A DNA stretch of 64,000 nt, from contig JAJEKV010000568.1 in assembly GCA_021234155.1 (NCBI GenBank), positions 1 through 64,000 on the forward strand, written 5' to 3'. The stretch's first letter is position 1; the number at the start of each line of letters is the position of its first letter. Both the position numbers and the translations under genes were made by a program. The DNA comes from Isoetes taiwanensis. Lineage: Eukaryota > Streptophyta > Lycopodiopsida > Isoetales > Isoetaceae. Under the pieces are notes generated by a model, which was given only the letters and a program-made list of their open reading frames with translations, had not been told where the DNA came from and did not search any database. Shown in pieces: positions 1 through 11,910 of the stretch.

Positions 1-3000
1 CATGTGGGAAAGCTAGTTTTAGGTGTCTACTAAGATACATTTTAACTTTTTAGCATGTAACTCCTCTATTTGATACCTATCTTGAATTGTATATTGTACT
101 AGTCAACCCCACTACCTTAAGCTTTATTCTATTGGCCGCTGACATTTATTTCCCCAAAGCAACTACAAACATCCTACCTTAGCCTGCCAAATCTGAAAGT
201 GAATATTTGTCTTTCTCTCCTTGTGTCAGCCACTTAGATTACCTCTCCAAGATGTTTATCGTGATGTGTACATGCTATGTACATAACAAACATATATCCT
301 CATCCCACAATGCTAGAGCCTGCTCTAACTTGGGGGCCGAATGCCAACCTTTGTAGTTCTTATGATGTGCATTTGTACCAACCTACTTCCCAAATGGGGC
401 CAACTCTATGTTGGACTTGTACATCTTGATGTATTCACATATGCGAGCCAAGATGGCTTTCGTGACACCATGTATGTGGGGTTGCCGATGGCGAAACTTT
501 TCCAATTTTATCTTATCTACATACATTTACCTTTTTGTTACGGTGATGTTTGATATGGGACTTGATCCTTAAACCTTCTTATGATAAGTATGTCAAATGC
601 ACCTTGGTGCTTAAACTCTTCTATGTTTTAAGCTTTCATGCTAATATGTAGCATAATAAGGAGTTTTTTCTTGTATTTTTGTCGTTTTTTTCTATGGTTT
701 TCATATGATTTGATAGTTGTATTGCATGAGATGTACTAATGCTATTACATCTAGAGTGCGCATACAATCATCTTTGATTTTTGTGCCAATTTCCAATGGT
801 TGGCCGTGTATTTCTAACCTATCAAAGTTTACATGCAAGGCTTTCGTGCAAACATAGTTTAGGGTTCTATGGTTTCGCTAAAGCAGGGGGGTTGAAGGCG
901 AGGCATGGAATGCTTTTCGTAGCCTCCTCCAACCTGTCGGATGTGTAGCAAGATCGGGATGCATTAGAGCAGGGAGGTATTTTTTGATCTTGGCTTCCAT
1001 TTCAATATCCAGGAAGAGAGGCCAAGCCATGGAGTGTAGCTATAAATTTAGCTTGAATAGTTCTGAAATGCGTTAATTTAGGTATGTTATACAGGAGAAA
1101 ATTCGTGCTTTGGATGCATGGAATGTGGAGCTCAATAGCGACTTCCTGAAAGGTACAAATCTTCCATTTTTTTCCAAATCATTTTCGAATTTGTGGGCAA
1201 TCGCTTAGTCTTGGTTTAGATTTGTGGGCGGTGGCTTCTTGTTGGTTTCAGATAATGGATAAAGTATCATGTTAGTTTCTCTGTAATACCCTTAATTCCT
1301 ATAAACATCTCTATAGACTGACCCATTTAATTGGACCTCTCCTCTTGCAAGCATCTCTTCTTGTGCTAAACCTGCATTGGAGCGAGATCTTCATCCATGA
1401 TCTTGGGAAGTATTGCAAGTTCTCTCCTATTCTTGAGGGGCATTAAACCATTTCAAGCCTTAGGACTCTTAACATTTAAGTCAGCCATCGAGCGTTTTTT
1501 CGTTATGGGGTGGAGCTCAATACAATATGTTTCATCCACGTGAAGCCAACTTCCGTATTACTGCCCGATTTCAAGCAGTTAAATATTCTCCTTTCGTGAA
1601 AGTTAGCTTGTCATATTTACAAGCTTGTTCCTCTCATTCCTCATGTGCAATGTCATAGAAGAACTAAAAGCTTTTTGTTTTGAGGCAAAACTTACGTATT
1701 CTTTGCGATTTCAAAGCAGAATGTCTAGCAGATTAAATATTCTCCTTTCATGCAAGTTAGTTTATCATATTCAAACCATTGTTTTATTGCCTTAAAGCCC
1801 TTGAGTTTTGTTGGTCTTCGTGTCATATGTACAAGCTTGTTCCTCCCATTCTTCATGTAAACGCCATAGAAGAATTAAAAGCTTTGTTTCTAGAAAAAAT
1901 TAAGCACTACTTTTTACTTTCTCAATCGGTCTCTATCCCATGATGCGATAAGCAAAAAAGAAAAAAGCTAAGAAAAGAAAGCTAATACGATCTTTGTACA
2001 GTGATATCGTTGAAGGAACTTTACATGGCTCCTTGTTACAAACCACTTCAATACAAGTTTGTACAATCACGAATACTTTTGCTAGTTATATATATATGTG
2101 CTTCAACCGTTGCTCGAGTTTTAAAATCTTACATGCTAGTTTAGTAGTTAGCGCGGAAAATCAAACACATCGGATGCAAGGGGCTGAACTCCATGAACTC
2201 TATTCTTAATAAAAAGATATAGCCTAGCGGTAATGTTGGATTTGTACCAAAAGCGGTGAAAGATATATCGTGGCATTTTATCCGGATGTCATGCCCTTTA
2301 TCTTTTACTGCACAGCTGGCTCCATCGAACAACTCCAACTCCACACAAACATTTCGTAGCATAGAATGTGGAATTATAGAATTTGGTTTTCGTGCAAATA
2401 TCTTGCTACATGACTTCATAGGAACATTATCCTTAATGCGCAGAATGTGGAATTATGGCAAGTTGTTGGTCCATGCAATCATCTTGGTACTTTATTATAC
2501 AATAGTGGCACTTGAAAATTTTGATGTTCATGTGGCAATATGGTGTTCCTCCGAGTTTTACTAGACTTTGAATATGGTCCAACCACCATCCTTTTCTTCT
2601 TTGATGCACAGGAAATTTTAGAAATCACCGATTCTGACACAAAATTTATGTTGTTATTACATCAATTTTTCATTTCAAATCTAAATACTTTTTAATGCCC
2701 AAGAAATTTAAAAAATTTCATAACACAAACCATTACCCTACACACTTATAAATTCCCCACGAAACCCCCTTTGGTTTGGGTGCATATTCACAGAGGGGGG
2801 TGACGTAGAGGGCGAGAGCCCCTCTAATCATATAATACAATCAATAAAAAAAAAAAAAAAATACATGTATAAAATCAACACCATTCACTAAATACCCGCA
2901 AACCTTATAGTATTTTGTAAACTTGAATATACCGTATACAAAAACTTGTACAAGCATACCCACAAACGAGGATCTCTATACGGTCTACGGATCGAGGAAT

Positions 3001-3174
3001 AAAGGGCAAATATGCCCATCCAACGACTCTCAATGCGGAGTCACCCTCCGTGAATATGCACCTTTGGAAATAAGGAATTACCTTCCTTTTTATGTATACT
3101 TCCTTCTATTGCGGTTTTTCGATTACCGTCATTTGTTTAACTAACCCCAATCTTGAGGGGCGACATTATTTTCT
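1..3174. other. No recognised gene; low-complexity DNA left of an LTR
   Basis: No reading frame here resembles a known protein; the short ORFs have no motif and no splice logic I can follow. The stretch holds a diverged local duplication (1556-1890). A 16-base A run at 2846-2861, preceded by CAATCAATAAA, looks like the 3' tail of a retroposed transcript. Because an LTR seems to start at 3186, some of this should be decayed gypsy internal sequence, but no integrase or RT motif survives. Confidence 0.5.
1556..1890 (+). repeat. Diverged tandem duplication (two units, about 130-180 bp)
   Basis: The segment around 1566-1675 recurs at about 1704-1885. Both carry in the same order a GATTTCAA..AGCAG block, TTAAATATTCTCCTTTC, GCAAGTTAG or GAAAGTTAG, TACAAGCTTGTTCCTC, and CATAGAAGAA.TAAAAGCTTT. 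The second copy has about 55 bp inserted in the middle. No coding role is visible. Confidence 0.7.
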
Positions 3175-3260
3175 AAGAGGGAGAATGTGACGTTCCATGT
3201 ATTTATACGGTATATGTATAAATAAGCTGACATCGTCACCCAATAAAAGTAACCACCATG
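3175..3260 (+). mobile_element. Ty3/gypsy-type polypurine tract and start of a 3' LTR
   Basis: A purine run AAGAGGGAGAA (3175-3185) is followed at once by TGTGACGTTC, the layout of a polypurine tract next to the 5' end of a 3' LTR. The same TGTGACGTTC end follows a similar purine run at 9034, and it terminates the minus-strand LTR at 19996. The right end of this LTR was not found. The DNA from 3260 to about 5140 is probably its body but is too diverged to call. Confidence 0.5.
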
Positions 3261-5146
3261 GAGTATCTTAACCCTAAGGGGTTGACCTAAAAGGGATGAA
3301 TTTAAACTTATGGTACTTTAACCCCGTTACATAAACTATAATTTTCCCATGGGATTATGCCATAGTTCCAAAGGTTTCTACCACAGTCCAAGGCCTTTTC
3401 TAAAGGTTCCTTGATTAATTGCGTTTCGCCATGTTTTGTCACACCTAACCTATTTATATTAAGTTAGCATGTCAACCTCAACTTTTTGATCCCTTTGAAT
3501 GTTGTCGTCTTTGGCTCCCCTCATAATGAAGCGGAGGCACTAAAACCCCCGGTCTTCTAATAGGAAAATCCAATGTTTCAATCTTCATTTAGTAACTTAG
3601 CCATATGATTATCCAATTCCTTACCCTCTTAAGAGTTTCAAAGTCATAATCTCTAATCTGGGTCTATCCGCAAGGAAATGGATCCTCCAAACTTCTATAC
3701 TGTACCTAGAATTGTTCACCGCGTGTAGGGTAACTCTTCGATTATATGGACTACTGGTCTATATAATCTTAACCGTCAAATCAATACACCTCGTCTTGAT
3801 TTTATGGGGACTTGGAATTCCTATGTCTGCCCTCTTCTTGGTTATCCCTAAAGGTATAATCGCCAAAGTCATCGTGCTCCTTCTTATCTTCCATCGAGGA
3901 CGCGATATTCTTATATATCTTTTCATTCCCAAAACCAAATAAATGCTCTTAGCTTATAACGTTGAACTAATACATTGGTATCTAGAACCTTTGAGTAGTT
4001 AAGCTCTCATTATTGGTTATTCCAATAATGAGTTCCAATCATCCTCGGGATGTTTTTGGGCGTAACATCATCAGTATATGCTAGACTTACTCTAGCTATT
4101 CTCACTCATTTAAACTTTTCTCATCTTCCTTAGTAACGATGTATCTAAGATAGTCAACTCTAACCATTCGGATAACTTGAATGCTTATCTACGGTAAAGC
4201 ATACCTAACCCAATATCTTCGTGATATAAGCATATCATTATGCTTTACGTAAACATTGTCACGTAATATGCCACCAGCCCTATGCGAATATTCTACCATC
4301 TTCAATATGTCATACATCTGGATGTCACAATCGATATCCTTGATATCCTCGCTAGTGTAGTATGTAATACTACTAAATCCTTCAAACATAAAACCACTAC
4401 GTTGTTATTATGAGATATAGTAACATGTGCACCAACCCCTAACTCTAGACTCATATATAATTCGTTGGCGAGCCCCTAGTTGCTTCTCCTACATATCTTG
4501 TGGATTACACACACCTTCTAGACTCTCTCTATCCTTAGGTTGCCTTGGTCCTCACGCTCTAGTCATAAATTCCATAGGGGCACATGCCACCCCTAAGTTC
4601 CTAGTGGACATACTTAATGTCTACTATAGGAATTTTATCTTCATTACCTCAAGTATTCATATATGTGAACTAAAAGTTCTAGTATATATCCTATCTTTTT
4701 TCTAGTTATGTTCCTAGTAAAAAGCGGTCCTAATACACATCTACCAACGCTTGGAACTACTCCTCGGGATGCACACACAATACCAAGTCAGAGCACATCC
4801 TCCTTGGCGAGATGTTCATTGGATGCCTCCCTTCTTCATATTCCAGACTTTGGTCTCTTCAAAGTGTCCCTCCAAACTCTCTATATTTGAAACGTTGTTT
4901 ACAACAACTTTCAAGCACCTCTTGTCTCCCACTTGTCGTGTGGGTACATTACTTGCCTCCCTAAGATATCATTCGTTGAAGGTCAACTTTCCTTCATAGA
5001 ATAAAGCTTCGCCAGAGCTCCAACATACTTTGTAGCTTTTGGGACGGTTTGCACCTTTTGCTAGCAATTGTCGTCTTCCATTCTAGCAGTCTTACAGAAT
5101 GCTTATTCCTGCCTTCGTCCGTTTGATCTCAGCTCTCTTCACCTTG
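3261..5146. other. Gene-free; probable decayed LTR body
   Basis: Pyrimidine-rich DNA without recognisable coding motifs. By position it follows the LTR start at 3186, and it ends where the TIR element begins at 5147. No matching LTR terminus ending in CACA with an adjacent primer site was found, so the extent of the LTR is unknown. Confidence 0.4.
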
Positions 5147-7331
5147 AACAAGGTTTAAAATGAAACGCACTTATTTAAGAAGTGCGTTTGAAAGATTCCT
5201 TCTGAAAATTTATAAAATTCTGAAATCCCTCTAAAAAGGGCCTTTTTATTACCTTTAGTCCAAAGATTTATAAAATTGCTCGTGAAAACGGACATTTTAA
5301 AAGACTTAGTATTAAGGGAAAACACACACACACAAAAATCCCATTGGGGGGAAAGAACTACAATGAAATTCAAAAGATTTACTATGGGGCAAATTAGGTA
5401 TGAAGAAATTAGATGCTTTTGTGCCTTGTCCCCTGAAAATTTTTATATTAGTTGTTTTAGAAGGCAGGAAATTTGTTATTTCACAACCATTTTGGCTGAA
5501 CATCCTAATGGACCTTAAAAACACATTGGGGAGGCAGTTGAACAAACTTCTTGAATGACAAACCATTGTTTTTGCATCACATAGTATTACAATTACCAAT
5601 ACATCCACGATATTTTGTAGAAGCTGAAGTTTTAGTTGATGATGCGGTATAAATTTATACGAGGATACAAAGTTGAAGTAATGAAGCCATGTGATTACAT
5701 GCCCTCCTTTTTATTCTAGGAGATGTATTTTGAAGCACATACCAATCTACAACATGGCGATGCTCGGGAGATAGTCAATCTCCTTAGCAATGTTGAGCAT
5801 ATTCATCACAATTCGTCATCGTAGCGGTGGGCACCATGCACATTTCTCCAGCGATTGAAGTATTAAATACATTTTACCCTTTCCTAAATATTTTGTAAAT
5901 AAATAGGTAAACTTACGAGGGGTTGCTACTCCTCGCTCCCTCTGGATAAACCATGTGGTTTCCTTCTAGTCAAACACACCTGTGTCACCATAATATTTTG
6001 GAGTTCTTTGCCTTTACTAGCAATTTTTATTTGCTGAAGTGAAGTTCGCATGTATGTAGAGAAAAAAAGTAGAAATAACAACATGATTCGACTACTTTAT
6101 GCTCTAACATTGCATTACAAGCTCGTAAATTTTAGAACGTTTTAGAGCGTTTTAGACTAAAAAACTTAGAAAAGTGTGTAAAATTATCCCTTATGTGTGT
6201 TACTTTAGTAGTTTTCAGTTGCCAAACCCTTTGGCGAGTAAGAAAGACCCCAAAAGATTTTACACGATATATACTTTACCTCTGGACTGCATATATATAT
6301 ACATATATATATAAGCGTTTTATATATATATGCAATTAATTATAAATTTATACCGTTTCTCAAATATAGATTTATCTGTAAGAGTTCTCTTTTCTTCGGA
6401 TATATATATGTAAGTATGTATATATATAATATATATATATATATACATATATAGTGTATAAATTGATTGTCTGAAGGTTATCTGCGGTATAAATTTATAC
6501 CGAGAGAGGCTGTAATGGTATAAATTTATGAGAGAGCTCATGTTTAATGAGGGGAGCTCTCACGGTATAAATTTATCGAGTGGGAGCTCCTTGTTGGTCG
6601 AGAGCTCTCGCGGTATAAATTTATCCGCTTTCGAGGTCCTCTTCTTGCGGTATAAATTTTACACGAGGAGTCCATTAGCGGTATAAATTTATACCATCGA
6701 ACTCTCTAGCATGTTATATCCAAGACAAAGACTACCTATTATTGGTATAAATTTATACCACCCAGGAAATTTATTTTGAAGGCGTTATGTCCACGCATTG
6801 TCCTCGCGTAGTATACATAAGTCTATAGCAAGACGGATGAGCAAATAAGAGCAAGTATATAAGATTTAAGAGCGGCCGCCTTGACTCCAACTTGGCGCTT
6901 CAAAGTGTAAGTTTGTTCAATGAGGCATACTTTCATGCGAAAATGTTTGCTTCAATGAGGCAATGTCAAAATGTGTTGCATTTTTTACGTTTTGTTCATA
7001 GTTTTGTAATGATTTTGAAAACTTTGAATAAAATACCTTTTGGCACTTTAGTGTGCTTGCTTTTTTTCAATGTCTATTTTGTTTAGTTTTTGAAAATATT
7101 ACTATTTCTCAAACCAAACTAGGGGGGCCAAAAAGGGATGTCAAACAATTTTGAATGGAAGCTAAGTTCACACCCCCCCTCAAAAATAATGCCTAAAATT
7201 TTCAAATTGTCACACTTGTCACAAATATACCATGAAAAGGGACCTTTTTGGGGGGATTTTAGGGAATCTTTCAAAGATTCCTTTTGAAGTGCGTTTTGAG
7301 CAAATTAGTGCGTTTCATTTTAAACTTTGTT
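5147..7331. mobile_element. Non-autonomous DNA transposon with long terminal inverted repeats (about 2.2 kb)
   Basis: The left end (5147-5250) and the reverse complement of the right end (7235-7331) match for roughly 100 bases with gaps. Both begin AACAAGG or AACAAAG, then TTTAAAATGAAACGCACT, then a second GCACTT/AAGTGCG-type block, a GAAAGATTCC block, and an AAATCCC..AAAAAGG block. The four bases CTTG flank both ends and are a possible 4-bp target duplication. No transposase-like ORF lies inside, so it would depend on a partner in trans. The interior contains the palindrome array at 6341-6759 with an outlier at 5646. Superfamily is uncertain: a 4-bp duplication and these ends do not decide between known groups. 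Confidence 0.75.
5646..6759. repeat. Array of the 16-bp palindrome GGTATAAATTTATACC, nine copies
   Basis: Full copies are at 6486, 6680 and 6744. Near-complete or truncated copies start at 5646, 6341, 6517, 6564, 6612 and 6649. From 6486 on they recur every 31-64 bases. Between them lie variants of a second palindrome, GAGAGCTCTC (6532, 6555, 6583, 6600, 6631, 6664, 6699). The array sits inside the TIR element. Each unit could form a hairpin or bind a dimeric protein. Repeated subterminal sites of this sort are known transposase-binding sites in several plant transposons, but that role is inferred here. Confidence 0.85.
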
Positions 7332-8883
7332 CTTGTGGAAAAACTACGTTCCACACTATTGTCCAGTCTCTTATCCGGCGTCTACATACCCCCGGCTGAC
7401 ATAGGATCTGGCCATTTTCTTAATTTTCACCCTGCATAAGGATCATGCATTTGACCAACGTTATTAAGTGTATTCACGTGCCTACGTGGTTCTTAGTCGT
7501 CTATAATCTTGCGTCTTTGTTTCACACCTCAGGAACATCAATCTCTTTACCAAACACAATATATGTGTAATTTTATAATCCATAATTTATGGATCAACAT
7601 CCTCATACAACATTATTCTCTACCGTTCCACGAATCATACCTCGCTTCACGTAGCAATAGCTATACAATGTCGAGTCGACATTCTATGCCTGCACCATCA
7701 TGGTCGAAACCTACACTTTTAAAGTGTTTTCCCTCTCAGGAGCTGGGTACTTATAATCCAGTTTCCACCTTAGTATAGTACATGGTCTAGTAGATAATCA
7801 TAAACCACTTCTCCATCAGATATATCGTGCTATATCTAGTCTCCTTCTACATTGAATAGCAATCTAGATGCCGCATCATACATCAATCCTCGTAATTTTT
7901 AGGTCCAGGCATACCAATTTTTCTCGAGTATCCATCCAAAATAGAGACATCGCAACACTCCTTATTCCCAACATTCATCACTTCTACTTCAAGTAGGAGC
8001 CCGGGACTTCCTCAGTCATCACCATCTAACAGGCTCAGGGCAGACCACGCATGGTTTCAATGCTTCCGCCGTGGACACCATAGTCACAACTGGCCTTCTG
8101 TGATACAAGACGATTGCATAGCCATAGCACTTCCGGATAGCGACCGGGGCGGTACCAATGACGTCGAATGTATATGTCAGCTGTACCTGTGCCCCATAAC
8201 TATAAGAGTGTCTGTATGTGTGATAAATTTATGAAAATAACAATAAAATGAATAAGTATCGGGACTGGTAAATGATTATACATCTGTCACTGTAATCTAT
8301 GCTAAAGATAGAGAGTGTGAGTGTGGAAACATTAAAGATAATCGAAAGGAGCAAGTTATTCAACACATAATCAAATATATATTAGAAGGGGATAAGTATG
8401 TATGTCTTACACAAACTCCTAAGGGAATAACGAGACTTAGATAATGTTATAACAAGGTTATGAGGAATAAATAAAGAACGTCTGTCTGTAATTAATATTA
8501 ACGTATATAGGTCAAAATGGAATATACAGTACAATATATAATTCTATAAAAGGGTAACTATAAATGTCAAAGGCATCTAAACACTCACAATAGCAATATA
8601 TGAGTTGTTAAATTTGTACCAAAATAGGAAAAACGAAATTTAGATCCAAAATTACATTAAGCCTGGCTGTAATAAAATCACTTGTAAAGTGAAGGGAGAA
8701 TATAATACATATATACACAGAAGTTAATATGATTAGAATGACTTTCTATTAAACAGTGCGAGATTAATAACTTTGTATTATAATATAACAACAAATGGAA
8801 GTTCTTTATATCTATAATTGCCTTTAATATATAATCGAGTTACACTTTATCTATAGACGAATGCTTTCAAAAATAGATAGAGT
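7332..8883. other. Gene-free stretch between the TIR element and an LTR
   Basis: AT-rich in its right half (8200-8880), with no frame that resembles a known protein. It ought to include decayed pol sequence of the LTR element whose 3' LTR starts at 9034, but no RT, RNase H or integrase motif is readable. Confidence 0.4.
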
Positions 8884-9033
8884 GTGAGCTCGCCACCACG
8901 GATGAAACAAGTGAGACTTCCACAAACTTTGGACTGCTCACTTTTGACAGCCCCTAGCGATGATCATGATGTGTTGCCCCCGCAACAAGAGAGTCTTGAT
9001 GCGGAGGACAAAGATCATTTTAAGGTGGGAGAA
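8884..9033 (+). pseudogene. Possible C-terminal tail of a gypsy pol polyprotein plus polypurine tract
   Basis: A short open frame runs through codons for DAEDKDHFKVGE and overlaps TAAGGTGGGAGAA (9021-9033), which abuts TGTGACGTTC. In Ty3/gypsy elements the polypurine tract often overlaps the last pol codons, and this fits that layout. No chromodomain or integrase core is visible, so the assignment rests on position alone. Confidence 0.3.
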
Positions 9034-10200
9034 TGTGACGTTCGAGCATTTATCACGATAATGCATGCACGACACGCCACTAGACATAAGGGGGTAATTG
9101 TCTAAGTGGGAGTCGACCACAATGGTTTTATTTAGCTATGTTAATAAATCCATTGTGGATAATTATGAAGTATATAGCCTAATTACCCTAATTAAGCTAA
9201 ATTAGTTAATTAGCACCAACAAGGGGTGCCACTTGGCCCAAATCGATTGGGCAAGGCATGGTTTCCATTTTGGACACCCAAATTAGGGCTTTTGTGCCCC
9301 AATTTGAATTAGGAGCAGCTGGAGATGGAGGAGAGGAGCCGGGCCGGGCACCCAAGGAGCAGTTTGAGCCAAATTTGTTGCTAAAGCGCCCAAGGAGCAG
9401 CTGGCCTAAGGATACATTCTTGACCTCACCAAAATCATCTGAACAACCTCTAGCTATTTCTTGCCACCCTTCGCACAACACCATGGAAGACCCCACGATA
9501 ACGGTTCGGCCCAAAACACCACCGGGTTAGTGGTAGTTTAGTTGTGAATTCTAGGGTAGCGCCTCTATTGGGCACTTGTTGTCTTTTTCGTCTGTTTCTC
9601 TACGTGTTTCAATGGTAGAAACTAACCCATGATTGTAAAGGTAAGTTCTCTTCATATTACGATTCTGGTTTGGTTCTTAAAAAGGATGGATTGATAGTTC
9701 TTTGTATGGTATCACTCTGAAATGGGGGAAATAAGGGAGGGTAGAGACCTACGAACTCATATATCGTTAGTATGTTCCTAGATAAAACGTAATTCCCAAT
9801 ATTGCGGCCTGTGCACAAGAGCCCACCGGGTCATAGGCGCTATGGACCTGGCTTAGCACCGACACAAGGAACACAGTGGTGAAGTGGGGGTGGGGTCTTG
9901 CACGAACATAAAAAGGCTCCTGAGACTCCTACGATGGGGCTAGGCCCGATAGCCGATCACGTAGAGAGGGCGCGGGTATGGGTCTCGACACTCCACGGGT
10001 GTAGTGGTGTGACCCGTATGGGGCACCTTTGCACTTTGAGTAGATTTAGGTGAGTAAGTGGGGCACGGATGCGTGGGTCATTTGATGCGGCAGACGATTC
10101 TCTAGCTCACCCATGGAACCACCGCGGATTACGGAAGGGGACGCTTCGACGGCACGCCTCATCGGACCGGGCTTCATGAACCCCGGAGTAGGCTCAAAAG
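9034..10200 (+). mobile_element. Plus-strand Ty3/gypsy-type LTR, right end not resolved
   Basis: It starts TGTGACGTTCGAGC directly after a polypurine tract. Its inner part (about 9730-9850) matches the reverse complement of the minus-strand LTR at 18367-19996. Shared words include GGGTAGAGACCTA, TATG.TCCTAG, GCGGCCTGTGCA and CCCACCGGG, so the two are related families rather than copies of one insertion. The right terminus is not clear and appears to run into the gag/protease wreckage from about 10.2 kb. Confidence 0.6.
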
Positions 10201-10789
10201 GGTGATACCTTGAGTCTCAAGGTTTCCCAAGGCTATAGCGAAGCCATAGCGTGAATTGACCCATCCGCAAAGTGTGCACAGGAGGGGCGGATGGAGTGGA
10301 CAACCCTAGCCGATGTTCTATGCCAGCCAACGCCATGCCAAGACTCGGCCGCTGATCTTTGAGGCCCAACCGTCCCGATCCTCACTGGAGTCTCGAGCCG
10401 GGGTAGAACCCGAGGTTTGGGTGTTTTCTTAGTTTTAGATGCATATTCTTTGTCGCTGGTATTTTGGATGGATGCCCACCCTTCGTGGTGGTTATTTATA
10501 TGTGATTTATGCCGCGGTGCTAACCCTCTGTATTCATGCTTCCGACGTAGGAGTCCCATTGAAGGCGTGGGTAGAATGACCCCTTCGTGTCCTTCTTTCG
10601 GGCACCATAATATGGGTGGCGGAATAGACGGAGGGCCCGCCATGGCGCAGGTGGTTGCCATGGGAGGGAAAGTCCCCGTATGTATACGTCCGGGTGTCGA
10701 TATATATATTGGAGCCGCCACAGCTACCTTCTTACCTTTCACTATAAATTTGTTGTCCGTCCGGGTGGCAGCCATGGCTTCATTGCGGT

Positions 10790-11560
10790 CACAAATCGAT
10801 CATGGCTTTGGCTGGCTTTAGGAACTCCATTCCTACTATAAGGTCATACCTTCCAATTTCCATGACCTGCCCCATCTTCCACCACTTACTTCCACTAAGG
10901 TCTATGTCGAATGTGATCCTCCTCCCCTTAGTGTGCGAATGGATGCCCATTTGCCATAGCAACTGGCCTTGGCTTAGACTTCAATACCTTGTTCTTCATT
11001 AGGGCAGCCAGCCTAGGAGAGGCAAAGTTGTGAGAGCTACCTGTGTCTATGAGGACTACATATGGGTTGCTATCTATGATTCCATCAGCCACAATGACTG
11101 TCGACTGATTTTCAATATCACCTGACTCAATATTTGCACAGATATGGCACTCACCATCTATGAAGTCCTGGGCCTCATGCGGGTCGTCGTCTTCATCTGC
11201 TTCTGTTGGTGAATCCCAATCCCCAAGCTCTGCCAAAGCCGCCTGCATGACGAATGGGCAATCATGTGTTCGGGTGCCCCGGTGGAAGCACCGAAGTATG
11301 TCGGACTCACTCTGGAAATGCCTTTGGCTGTCTTGGGTGTCTCGGCGAATCGGAGCTAGGTGGTATTGGTGTCCTTCTGTTTCTCCTTTTCCTCTTTCTG
11401 TCTCTGACATTTCCCTGATTGTCCTGCCCTTCCGGCTGTGGACCTTCCTCCATGCCTTGCTGAGGTAGTGGTGGAGGTGGAGGTGGTGCAGGTGCATATT
11501 CTTGGGCATTCATCAATGGGGTGGCCCAATGGATCAGCTGATGCATCCGATTCCTCATCC
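10790..11560 (-). pseudogene. Ty3/gypsy gag C-terminus and retropepsin, frameshifted
   Basis: The minus strand encodes a proline-rich gag-like tail (APAPPPPPPLP, about 11500-11460), a degenerate zinc knuckle (RCFHRGTRTHDCPF, about 11300), and then an aspartic protease. The protease shows the active-site DTGSSHNF preceded by VVLI (about 11070-11030). Past a frame break comes the second conserved block RYDLIVGMEFLKPAKAMIDL (about 10860-10800), matching the D(V/L)I(L/V)GM(D/E)(W/F)L hallmark of gypsy proteases. The reading frame changes near 11310 and stops follow the second block, so no working polyprotein can be made. It lies downstream of the minus-strand LTR and primer site at 18.35-20.0 kb and in the same orientation. 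No RT or integrase follows; the element ends abruptly against the plus-strand LTR. Confidence 0.8.
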
Positions 11561-11910
11561 GACGAAAGCCTTGGCGTTGATTGATTCCACCATCATTTCC
11601 TCGTTGTTTGTCATCTTGATCCCGGGCCCAAATAGGTTTCTAGGTACCCATCGGGTGATGTCGGCCCTGGCCTTGAGAACTGGGAGCGGTGTTCCTTCTT
11701 CTGCAAGGATTAATCATCAATACTTGTTATTTGGTTACACATTAATCATATTTGTTTACAATTGAATTGTTGTTAGGTACAAAAAGAAATCATGTGAAAA
11801 TTCCACTTACAAGTCAAGATCATGGTAAGACATTAATTAGTATATAGAAATACATTTCATGAATTATATGATAATAACTGAAGAGAGGGTTTTCAATACA
11901 CTTTAATTAA

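Noticed and set aside
2846-2861. A polyadenylated processed pseudogene
   Set aside because: Only the A run is seen; no coding or SINE body could be recognised upstream.
6280-6450. TATA-rich tract as a promoter
   Set aside because: It is a TA microsatellite inside the TIR element with no gene start nearby.
6341-6759. CRISPR-like array of spaced repeats
   Set aside because: Repeats are palindromic and variable, spacers are irregular and share words, and the context is a plant nuclear TIR element.
9206-9530. Two overlapping ORFs in the LTR as host genes
   Set aside because: They lie wholly inside an LTR, on opposite strands, with no motif.
10233-10775. A 180-codon minus-strand protein
   Set aside because: It overlaps the dying protease end and an opposite-strand frame of similar length, with no family motif and codon use typical of GC-rich chance frames.
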